This document shows positions 16,658-28,769 of a stretch of DNA of 64,000 nt, piece by piece; positions within the stretch are counted from its first letter, which is position 1, and each line of letters opens with the position of its first letter. The notes under the pieces were generated by a model. The model had not been told where the DNA came from. It searched no databases and saw only the letters and a program-made list of their open reading frames with translations. Both the position numbers and the translations under genes were made by a program. Origin of the DNA: Thuidium tamariscinum (Eukaryota; Streptophyta; Bryopsida; Hypnales; Thuidiaceae); contig OX344754.2 in assembly GCA_947034885.2 (NCBI GenBank), forward strand, positions 4,347,001 through 4,411,000, written 5' to 3'.

Positions 16658-17251
16658 TCATTTCATCAGAGCCGTCGCCCCTACGGATTTCAACTTTTCG
16701 ATAATCTGTTCGGCCTCTTCCTTCCCCACTCCCGACTTCAACACCACCGGCGCCTTCTCCACGAGCTCTTTGGCCTCTTTCAACCCTAATGCTGTGAATG
16801 TGCGCACCTCCTTGATGATCTTAATCTTGGACCCGGCGTCAAATTTCTCCAGCTTCACATCGAACGACGTCTTCTCTACCTTCACCTCTTCTGCCACGGG
16901 CGCCGCACCACCGCTTCCTCCCCCCATTTGAGGCATCATTCCCATGGGCATCATGCCCATCCCTGCCGGCAACCCTAATTTATGGCGCAACGCAGAGGTG
17001 AGTTCCGACACCTCCAGCAACGTGAGCGTCGAGATGTCCTCAGCTAGCCTTTGCACTTTCGCAGAGGGCGGTGTCCTCGCCTCGCTCTCGTCATCGGAAT
17101 CGCTCGCTGCCGCACTGCTGAATTGACGGAAATTTCCACCATTTCTCAACTTCTGTCTATGCGAGGAGCCGTTAACCGACGGGCTGGCTGCAATGCAACG
17201 GATAGATCGAAGCAACGAGGACTTGGCGGAACACGACCACAACTGACTCAT
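16658..17251 (-). CDS. mitochondrial ribosomal protein bL12m (L7/L12)
   Basis: Intronless frame of 197 residues. The first 50 are basic and Ser/Ala-rich with almost no acidic residues, typical of a mitochondrial presequence. Residues 64-95 form the L7/L12 dimerisation helices (LAEDISTLTLLEVSEL), 97-121 a Met/Gly/Pro/Ala hinge, and 127-197 the C-terminal factor-binding domain (EKTSFDVKL, then KIKIIKEVR and GLKEAKELVE). In the ribosome, L7/L12 dimers form the flexible stalk that recruits and stimulates translation GTPases. The hinge is Met/Gly-rich, as in plant mitochondrial forms, so I favour mitochondria over plastid. A telo-box lies about 180 bases upstream. The start ATG at 17249-17251 is the first in the frame. 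Confidence 0.9.
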   Translation of the reverse strand: MSQLWSCSAKSSLLRSIRCIAASPSVNGSSHRQKLRNGGNFRQFSSAAASDSDDESEARTPPSAKVQRLAEDISTLTLLEVSELTSALRHKLGLPAGMGMMPMGMMPQMGGGSGGAAPVAEEVKVEKTSFDVKLEKFDAGSKIKIIKEVRTFTALGLKEAKELVEKAPVVLKSGVGKEEAEQIIEKLKSVGATALMK

Positions 17252-17432
17252 TGCACAATTTCTCCTTCTGCCTGAAGATGTTCTCTAAAATCCTGCACGG
17301 GCCACGAGCTAATCTACAAATGGTGCTTTCGACTCAGACTCACAGCACCGTCTCCTTCGCAATGCCAATGCGACAATTCTCTTCCTCCCTCGTTACCGCT
17401 CAAAAATTCTCTTCAAAATGAGAGCCATTCGA

Positions 17433-17455
17433 ACCCCTAAACCCTAAAACCCTAA
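17433..17455 (-). promoter_or_regulatory. telo-box promoter element
   Basis: Overlapping AAACCCTAA-type words (CCCCTAAACCCTAAAACCC plus TAA) lie about 180 bases upstream of the bL12m start codon. Telo-boxes are known in promoters of plant ribosomal-protein and other translation genes. Placement next to bL12m fits this role; activity is inferred. Confidence 0.6.
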
Positions 17456-17776
17456 TTGTTATGAGATTTAGCCATGAGAGTATTCATCTGAAGGTAAATA
17501 TGATTCTCTTCCAAATTCTGGAACACACAATTTATTTGTACATGAAGGTCTGATTCGGCAGCTCAGTGCTGAAATTGAGTTTCCACGTCAGATTTTCCAG
17601 GGGTCCATGTCACTTTACACCACTCACAAGCTAACAGCTAACAAGTGTCACTTTTCTTCAAAAATGACTAAATTTTTGTCAAATTTGACCTTCACTTTTT
17701 GTAATAGAAGCACCTATAACTAATTATATAAGCAATTCTCAAAATGATCTAGGTAGTGCAAGGCAAAGCTCATATT

Positions 17777-17824
17777 TTAACCCTAAAGCGTTTCGATGTT
17801 CATATTCTGGATGATGAACAGAGG
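17777..17824 (+). repeat. left end of piggyBac element (TTAA + internal repeat)
   Basis: TTAA, CCCTAAAGCG, a 17-base spacer, then TGGATGATGAACA at 17808-17820. The 27-base distance from TTAA to the 13-mer equals that at the right end. Only CCCT and scattered bases of the outermost tip match; the 13-mer is exact. Confidence 0.7.
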
Positions 17825-19158
17825 GCTTCAAGGCATTGTTTCATCCAATTGACTTCTCATTTATCAAATATAACACTTGAATCTAGAGAAGACAACCTTC
17901 TTTAACCCTTTAGCGGATAGAGTCTTTGACAAGTATGGAGATAGCGTTTTAAGGAAGTTACGTTTGAAGCAGTCATTATAAAGTAGAAATACAGTTCCAG
18001 AGCAATGAACCGTATGATCTACTGTTTCATCGGCACAATTTAGGTGGACTCCAAGTTCAATAGGGAAAAATCCATTGGATTTCAAGATTACAGACGTTGA
18101 CTATTCCTATGACGACATTGACTAGTACAGGCAAAGGCTAGGGCGCTCATAGTTCATCATCTACATTGGCCTCAGAGTAGTATAAATTTTTTTTTAAATT
18201 TGCACGCATGAGGAAATCTTATGTATTGCACAATCACAAAGAATTAAATTTTTTGCTTCGAAAAGATCGACTCACTGACTATTGATCTTGTAAAGACGAC
18301 ATGTCCTCTAAAACTGAAGGTCTTGCAAACTTGGGCAGCCACTATGCTTCATTGTATTCAACAAACCGTGGATAAAATACTTTCACAGCCGAGCTGACTT
18401 ACAGGCAGAGTGATCCAAGTACACAAGTTGTCAGCAACGTCGGCCAATGAGATGTCCATGCAAAGAGAGTCGGTCAAGCTATATACGTCATGCACTAGAA
18501 TATAAAATTTTTATGTTAGATAATGTCGATGCCTAAAGAAATGTCGACCGACATGCCTTCTAGTTGCATTGGAATGTGAATGATGTGCCTGTCAATTCTA
18601 TGCACGGCAAACTAAAAGGAAGTCGCGTCACTCGCACAAGAAAGAAAAGTGTCAGCACAAAAAAAATTGCATGCTTTGAAATGACAGACATACCTTACAC
18701 AAAATTGTTTACTTATATTATATATCAAAATCTATTCCTTTTTTGAAGGAGCCTTGTACAAAGTGAGAACATGTTGACGTTGTACACAAAAAAATTTAAG
18801 AGAGCCTACAGTTGCCAACTAATAGAGACAGACCTAGCAACAACCATATGCTCGCTTATGTAACGTAGCGAGTACATTGTCGTTGTCACAACTATGGAAA
18901 ACGCATACACTAGTGCCTCACAACATTGACAATAGGAGACAGACCTTCTAATTGCCGTCTCCCACGCCCATATTGAGGTAGAACTAGTCAATAGCCGCTA
19001 AAGCTGAAAAATTAAATTACTCATACTTGCCTCCATATGCACAAGTGATGTACAACATCATTGATAATTGCAACACCCTATGTTGGCCGTAACCCTGTGG
19101 AATCATCATCTGAGAATATAGTGACTACGTTGAAAACAATCACTAAGATGCAGCTACA
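17825..19158. other. piggyBac 3' flank, no intact gene
   Basis: This lies between the transposase 3' end and the left terminus. Minus-strand frame 18806-18991 contains YCQCC and might be a remnant of the Cys-rich tail that many piggyBac transposases carry, but the match is too weak to assert. Confidence 0.4.
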
Positions 19159-19575
19159 CTATGAATACACAAAATTCATCTTGTTTGAGCTCTTGCAATA
19201 ACGGTACCTCCGCTTGCAGTTTGACTGAACGAGTCCATGCACACCTAGAACTGACAATATGAATTGCAATACAGCTCCTCTTTGATAAGCCCAAGGCCGA
19301 TTGAGTTTGTCAGTCAATTGCAAGTGGAACTCCAAATGTATAAGTGCTGACTTGCCGAATTGTTGAGATGTGACTTTGTACAAGATGTACGCATTAACAA
19401 TAGAAGTGTCGATGAGGTAGAACAAAAGTTTATGCCACCACTTATGGCTCCTTGTCTGATAAGAATACGAACCCCATAGTTGATTAGCGATGTCTACTTC
19501 GGTCATGAAGTCGTAGTACGCTTTGTGTACCGGAGATGTCTCCACATCTGTCAATGTTTCGTCTATTTCACTACA
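19159..19575 (-). pseudogene. piggyBac transposase, C-terminal part
   Basis: The minus-strand frame reads YYDFMTEVDIANQL, then RSHKWWHKLLFYLIDTSIVN and AYILYK. This matches the most conserved block near the end of the piggyBac DDE domain (family pattern: YN.yMgGVD.aDql, then r..KWwkrlff.lid.aivNayily). The Asp of EVDIANQ corresponds to the third acidic catalytic residue. A short tail (SNCKRRYRYC) resembles the start of the Cys-rich C-terminal domain. The usual GGVD is TEVD here. The open stretch begins immediately after a CACTA-like hairpin and ends at a TAG or TGA-type stop at 19159. The N-terminal half lies 11 kb away because of nested insertions. piggyBac genes are well known in animals and some algae and uncommon in plants. 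Confidence 0.8.
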
Positions 19576-19654
19576 TCAAAACATGGTAAAAAAAATTGTA
19601 GTCAAAATTGACTATAGTTCTTTTTGCTACGGTTTTGTTTACACGCACGTAGTG
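19569..19654. mobile_element. possible CACTA-type hairpin MITE
   Basis: It starts CACTACATCAAAACATGG, ends GTAGTG and has a central inverted repeat (TAGTCAAAATTGACTA). The start resembles that of the clearer hairpin at 33031 (CACTATAACAAAAAGGG). No 3-bp target duplication was found, so it is tentative. Confidence 0.35.
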
Positions 19655-21290
19655 GACAATCACGGTTTTTTGCAATTTCTCACTGCAATTTTTGAAATTT
19701 CAAGGCATATAATATACCATTGGAAAGGTATTTCAAATACTTTTGCCTTGTAAAATCACAAAAACTCTAGCTGCGACCAGAAATGGTTAGGGAATGAACG
19801 AAGCAGTAAGATAATATAAACAAGTGAACTCATCACTCGTAGACACACTTCACTTACAACCAACAAATTAATAAACAAGATGAGTAGGAGTGAGCTCGTC
19901 ACAACTATCTCATCAAGTAAATCATTGTATTTTGTAACGAAAAGTCATAGTCGTGTCGAATTCTTCAATCTAGATTGTTGAACCTTCTACTTGAATGTCG
20001 AATCTTCTAAACTACAATCAAACCGATATCTGTTGGCCTATTATGAAATGGTTGGCTCTAAATGAGTTTAAAGATAAAGGTGTGTGATAAAATCCTACAA
20101 CTTCGGACAGGTAAAAGAGGATGGCCAGACCACGAGCTGAGTCGTCCGAAAGATTAACTCTTAAACTTTCAAATCCCTGGTAACCAGCTTTAAGAAACAA
20201 GTTTTACCGTGAGAACAAGTAAGTCTTGACTATGTAGGCCATTAACCCCACTTTGTTACCCAGATTCGACTATGTGGGCAATTAATCCCATTTCGTTGCT
20301 CACGACACAAAATGAGGCTAGTGTTGGTTTTACTCAAGCCGCCCACAATAACAAAGATTACAAAGCTACAAGCCACACTCACAAACACACAAATCTTTAA
20401 AACTCTTTCAACCACAACTCCAATTCCCGGAGAGTGCCACCGTTGTTTTACATATCCAAATGAGCTAAATGATAGCTTTTTGGAAAGATAACACAAACTC
20501 CAACTTGTTCTCCAAATTTCAAATGATTTTAAAACTTTGTTCAACTTTCATGACCATCTAAAGTTTCGGCCTCAAGAAAAGAAAGGTAACAACCGCTTCT
20601 TCACTTCTACACTCACAACTTACTAATAAAAGCTCCAAATAGAATGAGTGATATTTTTCTAGAAAGACAATTTAATTTTATACACTTCTTCCAAATTTCA
20701 TTGCAATCCAAGAACCTTTCCATTTTTATGGTCAGTCGAAGTCTCTACCTCTTAATTTTAAAGGCAACAAACCTCCCTCCATTCAAACTAGCATAACTTT
20801 TGATTCACAACTCCAAATCAAGCAAATAAAATCAATTTAGAAACTGCACACTATGATATACAAATCCTCTAAATTTCATTTCAAAATCCTTCAAACTCAC
20901 AACACAATGGACTTTCAAACATTTGGGTCCTCTCCTAAATTTACAATGAGAGAGAAGATGAATAGTACCCTCTTTTTTTTCTACCCTATCTTCACTTTAA
21001 CCACACATACAAGTGAATTAGCCCCTAATTCAATCTTCAAATCCCTTTAACAATAATTGAGCATTTATTTGGCCCCACAACTATCTCCTTATCTTTATCT
21101 TTGAAGAAAATTCACTTCAAGTTCATCTAGAAGGCAAACCATTTGAATATATCCCTCCAACTACTTCACAAATACAAAATTATTATAAAAAATCACTTAA
21201 AGTATGGAATGAAGAACTAAAACTCAACATACATCTATTAAAGATAAAAAAAACTAGAGGCCCAATCAAAATATCACTCCATTTGTAGGA
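19655..21290. other. unassigned insert within the piggyBac element
   Basis: AT-rich, with no recognisable coding. It separates the transposase C-terminal piece from the coding-like stretch at 21290-21480. It is probably one or more further insertions; no paired ends were found. Confidence 0.4.
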
Positions 21291-21475
21291 ACTTGAAGGT
21301 GCGTTTGACGATAGCAGCAATATAATCAGTAGGATCCGCCTTAGGTAAAGGGTTGATTGGCCCTTTTAACCATCATTTGTGACCACGACTCCCTTTGATA
21401 GACCTCACCATGCTATAATACTGCTCATCGTTTAAACCTTCAAAACATCCATCAAATGTAACTTTACGGCTACTG
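21291..21475 (-). pseudogene. unrecognised coding relic, split by hAT insertion
   Basis: On the minus strand, a protein-like frame (VTFDGCFEGLNDEQYYSMVR, one stop, then ADPTDYIAAIVKRTFKFLQM) ends near 21290. The frame continues from a similar stretch at about 30010-30240 on the other side of the hAT-type element (AQALVILLQVECVEL). The hAT target duplication sits exactly between the two. I do not recognise the protein; it does not match the piggyBac core. Confidence 0.45.
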
Positions 21476-21659
21476 AGCTCAACCAGGGTTTTCTTGTCGG
21501 ACATATTTTTGGGTTTTGGTGTCGTATAGGACGTCTGACGTCGCGTGTCGCAGGTGACAACATGTCGCTACCCCGTCGCAGCCCGTCGAGTAAGGTAAAA
21601 AAAATTTACCCTACGGTAAATGGATTTGGCATACGTGGCAGATTGTTCAGAGTGACGTG

Positions 21660-21935
21660 GAACTTTAAGTAGGCGACTTCGGGTGGGGCGACTGCGCTTC
21701 AAGATAGGGCGACCACGTGTCTAATTTTGAGGGCGACTTCGGGAAGGGCGACCGCGCTTCAAAATAGGGCGACCACGTGTCCAATTTTGAGGGCGACCTC
21801 TTGTCGAGGGGCGACCTCGGGTGGGCGACCTCTGGTTTGGGGGCGACCTCTTATCAAGAGGCGACCGCGGGTGGACGACCTCTGGTCTAGGGGCGACCTC
21901 TTGTCAAGGGGCGACCGCGGGTGGGCGACCTCTTT
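21660..21935 (+). repeat. left subterminal GGCGACC repeats
   Basis: About a dozen copies of GGGCGACC or GGCGACC, spaced about 15-30 bases, with CTCTTG or CGGGTG between them. The mirror-image cluster is at 29743-29815. They are probably transposase-binding repeats of the hAT-type element. The 103-codon frame across them is a by-product. Confidence 0.65.
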
Positions 21936-22120
21936 GTTGCAATTGTCAAAAAAACACTTAAAACTGCCATTTTTAGTACAAAAAACAAAAAAAATTAGAA
22001 ATGAATTTTTTTTCATATATAATGGTAGGATCTTGTAATATTATAGTATGAGAATATGTGAAAAAAATTTCAAAAATTTTCACCATATAGATTGCAAGAT
22101 AATTGCATTCAAAGTGAAAA
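21936..22120 (-). mobile_element. fragment of TTAA-flanked repeat family
   Basis: Landmarks AAAACTGCCATTT, AGGATCTTGTA, AAAAAAATTTCAAAA and ATAGATTGCAAGATA occur in the same order as in the element at 40076-41809. It is a partial copy inside the hAT-type element; its ends are not preserved. Confidence 0.5.
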
Positions 22121-23204
22121 AAAAATGTTTTAGGGGACAATGACAAACTAAGGTAGACATGCCTATTTGCAATCTAGCTATATTGGAGTCAATTCTAAGA
22201 GGGGTACATATTTATTTGAAGTGTGCACATGTTTCTTGAATCAAACCCAAATGAAATTATAATTTTTCAATCAAAATCGTAATTTCTATGAATTTTTGAA
22301 GTAGACAATCCTAAATTACAAAACCGCCTTTAGGCTAGGATCATAAACAACTTATAAACATTGTATAACCACCTAATCAACAACTAGATATTTTCTATTT
22401 AAATAGTGACACATTACTCCAACTTGTCATAAAATCCTTGATTTTGTCATAGAATGAAGGGAATTTGGGGGGGGAGGTAGAAATGGGGCCAAAACTAGAG
22501 TGACGGAAATAGGCTAGTCTAGTTGGTGGAATAGAGTTACAAATGGAAATGGGTTGGTCTACTTTAGCTTAAGAGATTTGATTTTCTTAACTTAAAAAGT
22601 TTTCACTTTAGATCTTAACTTAATATATCATTCAAAATTAAGTTGAGAATGTAGGAAAAATAATGTGGTTGTCATTTTATTTTAAATTATTAAGTAGAAG
22701 GTACATCATAGAGGAAAAAAAATAATAGCTCTAAGGTGGAAATGTGGAAATAGAAATTCTAATCCCAATGGTGAGATTGTTTGATTAATCAATGCTAATA
22801 CTACAAAACTGCTTTTTTTAAAATTAAAATTGAAGTAAAAAATGAATCCTATCTCAAACAATTTCAAAATCTTATTATTATTGCCCACAAAACAAAATGA
22901 TTCATAATCTTTGCATCACCAATCTAAATAAAATGAATCAAAGTTCTAAGAAGACAAAATTACAATCTATAAGAAAAAAAATTTAATTTTTGTGGATTTG
23001 TTTTTACCTACATAATTTAGATCTAAGCTTATTGTGATATGACTCTTGCTTTTAGGCACTAATTCAAATAAAACTACATTTCTAGAAAGCCAATAAGATT
23101 CTCTATCTTATAATAATGTTTCAAAAAGTTCCATAAAAATTTGACATTATAGGAACTTGTACAAAATCCACTTTACCCCCTTGTAGAGACAATGAAACTT
23201 TAGA
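22121..23204. other. interior of the hAT-type element, no gene seen
   Basis: Strongly AT-rich sequence with no frame over 60 codons that looks coding. No terminal repeats or tandem units were recognised. Confidence 0.5.
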
Positions 23205-26075
23205 AGATTACAATCTACTAATGTATTACTTATCAAAAAGATTTTGAAATATAAAATTATGGATTGTGATTTTTTTTAAATCATCCCCATTTGATTTTTT
23301 CTAATCTCCAAGCATCATTATATTCTTATATTTCTTAGCAAGTTAGCATCTTCACCTAAATTTAAAAATTAGAAGAAATAGATTTGAATTAAAACTTCTC
23401 CGTGTAATTTATGTAAAAGTCAAAGAATCATTCTAAAACTGTATTATTAACTAATTCGATTTCAAAATACAAAATAATGAATGGATATTTGTGTAAGAAC
23501 TTCATCACTTCAATTTTTCTATTTTTCAAGCATCATTATATTTATGTATAATTTACCACCTTCACCAAAAATTTTAAAACTAGAGGGAAGAGATTATTTT
23601 AACTTAGAACTTCTCTTTTGTTTATATATAAATCTCATAGTCATTCTAATTGTGTGAAATTTATAACTCAGGAGGGGGGGCACTCCTGGTTTATTTAATT
23701 ATAGCGTGCAATCAAATGAAAGGTGCTTTTAATTCCCTTAGCCTAAATTTTAAACAATTTTTAGAAATAAATTAGCATCACTAAAATGAGCTATTATCAT
23801 TATAAATAATGAAGGGTAGAAAATAATACACAACTTTATCAAATTTGTTTTTCTAAATAAGGGTAGCCAAAAAGGATCTCTAGAAATTTGAACTTTTATG
23901 AAGTATACTAAGTTTGAAATAAGGAATCCTATGAGCTAAATACTATGAGAGCATGAGCTCTACATGTAAATGAGAGTGACAACTAATGGGTGACAACTAA
24001 TGGTGACAACTAATGGTTGTGCTCTTATGAGTACTCACACTTTGAATGTGTTTGAATGAAATTGTTTAAAATGGAAGTATTGCTTATCTAGTCTCTAGCC
24101 TCTACATGTATCACATGTTTAGTCAAAGTTTTAATGACAAATTCTTTTTTCTTTGTAATTATTTGCAAAAAAAATGCAGGTCTTTCTTATGTATAATGAA
24201 CATAGTGTATAATTAATTAGCACCCAAGAAAAATTCAAAATAAAGATAGGGTTATTGAAATTACCTAAGTTTAAAAATTTAGGTAAAGGTAGGTCTATTT
24301 TAATTCACCAAATGTACCTACATTGCCCCCATCTTATAAGGGCTTGAATGCACGTCATGTCCTAATATATTACAAAGTGCATCCCCGGGGAGGACACTTC
24401 TTGTATATTTGGAGGATCCACGTGCGGCGGTGGGGTATTTTTAGGGGGGCTATCAATTACTTGTAATCATTACTTGGCAACATTAAAAGAGCTCCTATTT
24501 TACCATAAAGCGGAAAAATTAGCCATATTATAATCCCTATTTTATTTTTAAAACACTTTGCCTTTTTAATGTCCCCTATTTTATATGTAAATTTCTTATA
24601 AATTTTACCTAAGATTATTTAAATGTACCCTATATTCCGCCGCATGTAGGTTATTAAAAAACGGGAAGTTTCCTCCCCTAGAGTGCATCCCCCAAGATTT
24701 ATAAAGTGAATTATAGGATACAAAATAATTATTAGAATTTTGTGTAACTAAAAACTTCTCCATTTGAATTTTTCTATTTTCCAAGCATCAACATATTCAT
24801 GTATTCTTCATTACCTTCACCAAAAGCTTAAAAACTAAAAAGAAGAGATTCAGATGAAAACTTTTCCTTTTCATCTAATCAAATCTTAAAGTCATTCTAA
24901 TGATGTAATATTTATTAAGTGAATTTTAGAATAAAAAAGAATGCATGGATATTTGTGAACAATCTTCTCTATTTAAAATTCTCTATTTTTCAAGCATCAT
25001 TATATTTGGGTACTATTTATCAATCTCCACCTTCAACAATAAATAAAAAATAAAAATGAAGAACTTTAAATTAAAAAAATTTAATTTTTATTTCTACAAA
25101 TGTTATTTGAAGGCTCATCCTAATGGCAAATTATTTATCAAGCAAATTTTAGAACTCAAAATAGGGGATGGAGACTTTAATAACAACTTGCCTATTTCAA
25201 TTTTTCCTATTTTCAAACCATCATCATTGTCATGTCTTATTTAGGCACCACCTTGATTTTATCCTAAAAATTAGAGGGAAGAGATATAAGTGAAACTTCT
25301 CTTTTTTATTTATACAACTTTATTTTGAAGGCTTATCCTCATGGTGGATTATTCTATCAAATAGATTTTAGAACTCAAAATAGTAGATAAAGATTTCAAT
25401 AACAATTTGCCCATAAGCCCATTTGAATTTCTTCATTTTTCAAGCATCATGATACTCATGTTTTATTTAAACACAACCTTAATTTTGTCTTTAAAATTAG
25501 AGGGAAGAGATTAAAAAAATGAAACTCTTGTTTTAGATTTATGCAACTTTAATTTGAAGGCTCATCTTTTTGGTAAATTATTTATCAAGTGGATGTTAGA
25601 ACTCAAAATAGTGGATAGAGATTTCAATAACAATTTACCCATTTGAGTTCTCTATTTCCAAAGTACCACCATACTCATATCTTAATATTTCACCACCTTC
25701 ATCTCAATCCTAAAAATTAGTGGAAAGATATTTAAATGAAAACATTTGCTTTTTGACTTACAAAAATGTCAAAGAATTGTTGTGGTAAAAAACATTTATC
25801 AAATAAATTCTAGAATACAAAATAATAGATTGAGATTTGTATAAGAAGATATCCATTAAAATTTTCCATTCTTGAAGCATCATTCTACTCAAGTATTATT
25901 TACTACTTCAATTTAAGATTTTAAAATAAGAAGAAAGAGATTTAAATGATAACTTCTCCTTTTAGTTTATGTAAATGTCAATGAATCATCCTCATAGTGT
26001 ATTGGATTTCAAAATACAAAATAATAAATAGAGATCAATGTAGATTGTTCCCCATTTAATTTATCAATACATTAA
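23205..26075. repeat. ~215-bp tandem array, interrupted
   Basis: A degenerate unit repeats with landmarks CAAGCATCAT, then TTAGAGGGAAGAGATT, AACTTCTC and AGAACTCAAAATA. The GAAGAGA landmark falls near 23367, 23580, 24833, 25045, 25269, 25497, 25711 and 25926. Subtracting the 1038 bases of the inserted element at 23667-24704 turns the 1253-base gap between 23580 and 24833 into 215, so the array was continuous before that insertion. About eight to nine copies remain, diverged to perhaps 70%. Confidence 0.7.
23667..24696. mobile_element. CTCGGGGG-type DNA element, copy 1
   Basis: 1030 bases bounded by CTCAGGAGGGGGGGCACTCC and, read inward from the right, CTTGGGGGATGCACTC. They are flanked by an exact 8-bp duplication ATTTATAA (23659-23666, 24697-24704). 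The first 200 bases match the inverted right end of the element at 42832-45301 (AAATGAAGGGTA and neighbouring words). No coding capacity. Eight-base duplications suggest hAT, but the tip is atypical. Confidence 0.75.
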
Positions 26076-26483
26076 AAATTACAATTCCATTTACATAAAC
26101 ATTCATACAATAATAAATTTCCCTTTCCGCAAAATCTGAATCCTCAATGAAAGTTGTGACCTTATCACTCCAATTATCCAGTAGAAAGAACTCATAGGTT
26201 AAATTAGATACACAAAAATTAAAACCTTACTATAGACAATCGAAAGTAAACAAATCTTGAGAAGAGCTTTGATATTTAGCAAATGAGATTAGACATTTAG
26301 CCATTTAGGCATTGAAGTCTAATTTCAAACATAAACATTTTCTTAGGTCACCAAACATAGAAGGTACATTAATCAATTCAGAAATTGAAGCAAGTGTAAG
26401 TACTCACAATGAGCTAGACTCTTCTTTCCCTCCATTTTTCAAAAAAATGCCATACTCTATGTTTCTTTCGCGACCACTTCTCA

Positions 26484-27010
26484 AGGGCAACCTCTTGTGG
26501 GCGACCGCGGGTGTGGGGCGACCGAAGGTAGGAGAACGCGGGTCTAGGACGACCGCGGGTGGAGGTGGGAGCCATTCCCTCAACCAAGTTCAAAAAAAGT
26601 CATTTTGGGGCCATTTTGGGCCATTTTGGGGCGACTTCGGGTCTTGGGGTGACCTCTTGTGGGCGACCACGGGTGTGGGGCGACCGAAGGTAGGAGAACG
26701 CGGGTCTAGGACGACCGCGGGTGGAGGTGGGAGCCATTCCCTCAACCAAGTTCAAAAAAAGTCATTTTGGGGCCATTTTGGGCCATTTTGGGGCGACTTC
26801 GGGTCTTGGGGCGACCTCTTGTGGGCGACCGCGGGTGTGGGGCGACCGAAGGTAGGAGAACGCGGGTCTAGGACGACCGCGGGTGGAGGTGGGAGCCATT
26901 CCCTCAACCAAGTTCAAAAAAAGTCATTTTGGGGCCATTTTGGGCCATTTTGGGGCGACTTCGGGTCTTGGGGTGACCTCTTGTGGGCGACCGCGGGTGT
27001 GGGGCAGTTG
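26484..27010 (+). repeat. 162-bp GC-rich tandem repeat, ~3.3 copies
   Basis: GGTAGGAGAACGCGGG recurs at 26527, 26689 and 26851, a constant period of 162 bases. Each unit mixes GGCGACC words with TCATTTTGGGGCCATTTTGG. Because 162 is a multiple of three, a 256-codon frame stays open across the block, but it has no domain and is a consequence of the repeat. Copies are nearly identical, so the expansion is recent compared with the rest of the element. Confidence 0.8.
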
Positions 27011-27099
27011 GAGGTGGAGGTGGGAGCCATTGCCTTGCCTTTTGTAACATTCTCTTTTATTTTGGATTTTTTTTGGCATTAGATTGAGATTTTTCAACT

Positions 27100-28769
27100 T
27101 GTTTACTATTTTTCCTAAAAATTAAAGAATTGTTGGTAGATGACTCTAAAATTATTCTCTGTGAACAAGTGATAACATTTAAAGAAGAGTATAGAGAGAA
27201 TGCAAGCAAAGTATAAATATACAATGGAATCTATTTTGTTTTCTATTGGAAAATTTGCCAACTTGATGAAAATTAATTAATAATATGGAAAAATACAATA
27301 GTGAAGTATTTCAAAATACATCAACATTAAGGTGCTTAATGAGGAAGTTGGGTGTATTGCTTCGAAGAAGCAAATGACAAATGGATAGTTGGTGAATTTG
27401 CTTACAGATAAATTATGGTTGATGAAGCTCTTGAAAATAGTTTCCCCCACCCATTATTTTGTAATAGGACATGATATTCCTATATTACCATAAATGGGTA
27501 GGCCACATTGCATGCCTCTAAATTTCAAAAACTAATGTAAATAAATTAACAAATTCTTTATGATGTGCCATTTAGAAAAATATGTTGAATATCTTGTATA
27601 CAAGGTGATAAGGTGTTGAGATCTATGCATAGAATCTCAAATTTGAATTCTCTTGTGCAAATATTTTGTAATTTTTGTTATAAAATTTACTCTCATTTGT
27701 TCATTCCTAAATTACTGCATGAAAAAGTCTACAAAATGAAATTGAAATATAACATGCAAAGAATCAAGAATCCCCTTGTCTACATATAAAGCTATGATTC
27801 ATTCTATTTGGACTAATGATTAAAAAATTATAGATAATCTTGTTTTTTGAGCAATTATAGAAACTTCTTGAAAAATAACGTATTAGATTTCATTTTGAAT
27901 GCAATTTTCACAAATTTTCTAAAAAATTATTTATCAAGTTAAAATTTTCTTCCTAGAAAAATCACACAATTAGAATTTATGTGATTCAATTCTATCCTAG
28001 AGCTATCAATAATTTATTTTTTTGTTCAACCTATTTCTACTTAACAATTTGTAAACCCCTAAGTACTCACGTGGCTTTTTTTTAGTTGTTGCTTGACTTT
28101 GGGTAGAATTTTTGGGCATTATATTTTTTTTCAATTTAAAAAAATTGGATTGTCTTTCAACATTTACATTCAAAACTAAGATCAATGTGATCAAACAAAA
28201 ATTATAAGAAAAATAGTAGGAAGTGTTTAGAATTGCATAGTGTTGAAAATTTTAATATTTCGAGAAAATTTTGATTCTTTCATTATTAGATATTTTTCAT
28301 TTTTTCACAAATCAATAGAAACCACAATTTTGACCAATCCAAAAAAAATCAAGTGCTAAAGATGAAATTTGTATTTTTGGTGATTTTTTGAAGTTATATC
28401 TTCAAAATTCATTTGAAAATAATCTAAAAACAACTTTAAAACTCTACCTATATAGATACTTTCTATTTTTTGTGTTTCATATAATCTTTTTTGATGATAA
28501 CTTCAAAAAAGTTATAGAACTTGTATTTTATCACATTTGCATTTTGTCCTAACCTTTTGGGCTTTTAGGGGTTAGAGATTGAAAACAAATTTGTTTTTTT
28601 GGAATTTTTTTTCTTAGACTTTTAAATCAATTTTTTTTTATTATAATATAACATAAAAAACAAAGTCTATAGTGCAAAAAATTTCCATGAATTACGGTCA
28701 AAGTCATTGAAATTGTAGTCCAACATTCAAAATTTTATTTTTCCAACTTGAATGCTAATATCTTCTAAT
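27100..28769. other. interior of the hAT-type element, no gene seen
   Basis: AT-rich DNA without a credible frame. A minus-strand frame of 62 codons at 28006-28194 is poly-A/T driven. Confidence 0.5.

Noticed and set aside
17902-17925. TTAACCCTTTAGCGG as an alternative left end of the piggyBac element
   Set aside because: It resembles the right tip, but lacks the 13-mer at the matching distance; the TTAA at 17777 has it exactly.
26312-27082. 256-codon frame rich in Gly and Trp
   Set aside because: It is kept open by a 162-bp repeat unit whose length is a multiple of three; no domain, no start context.
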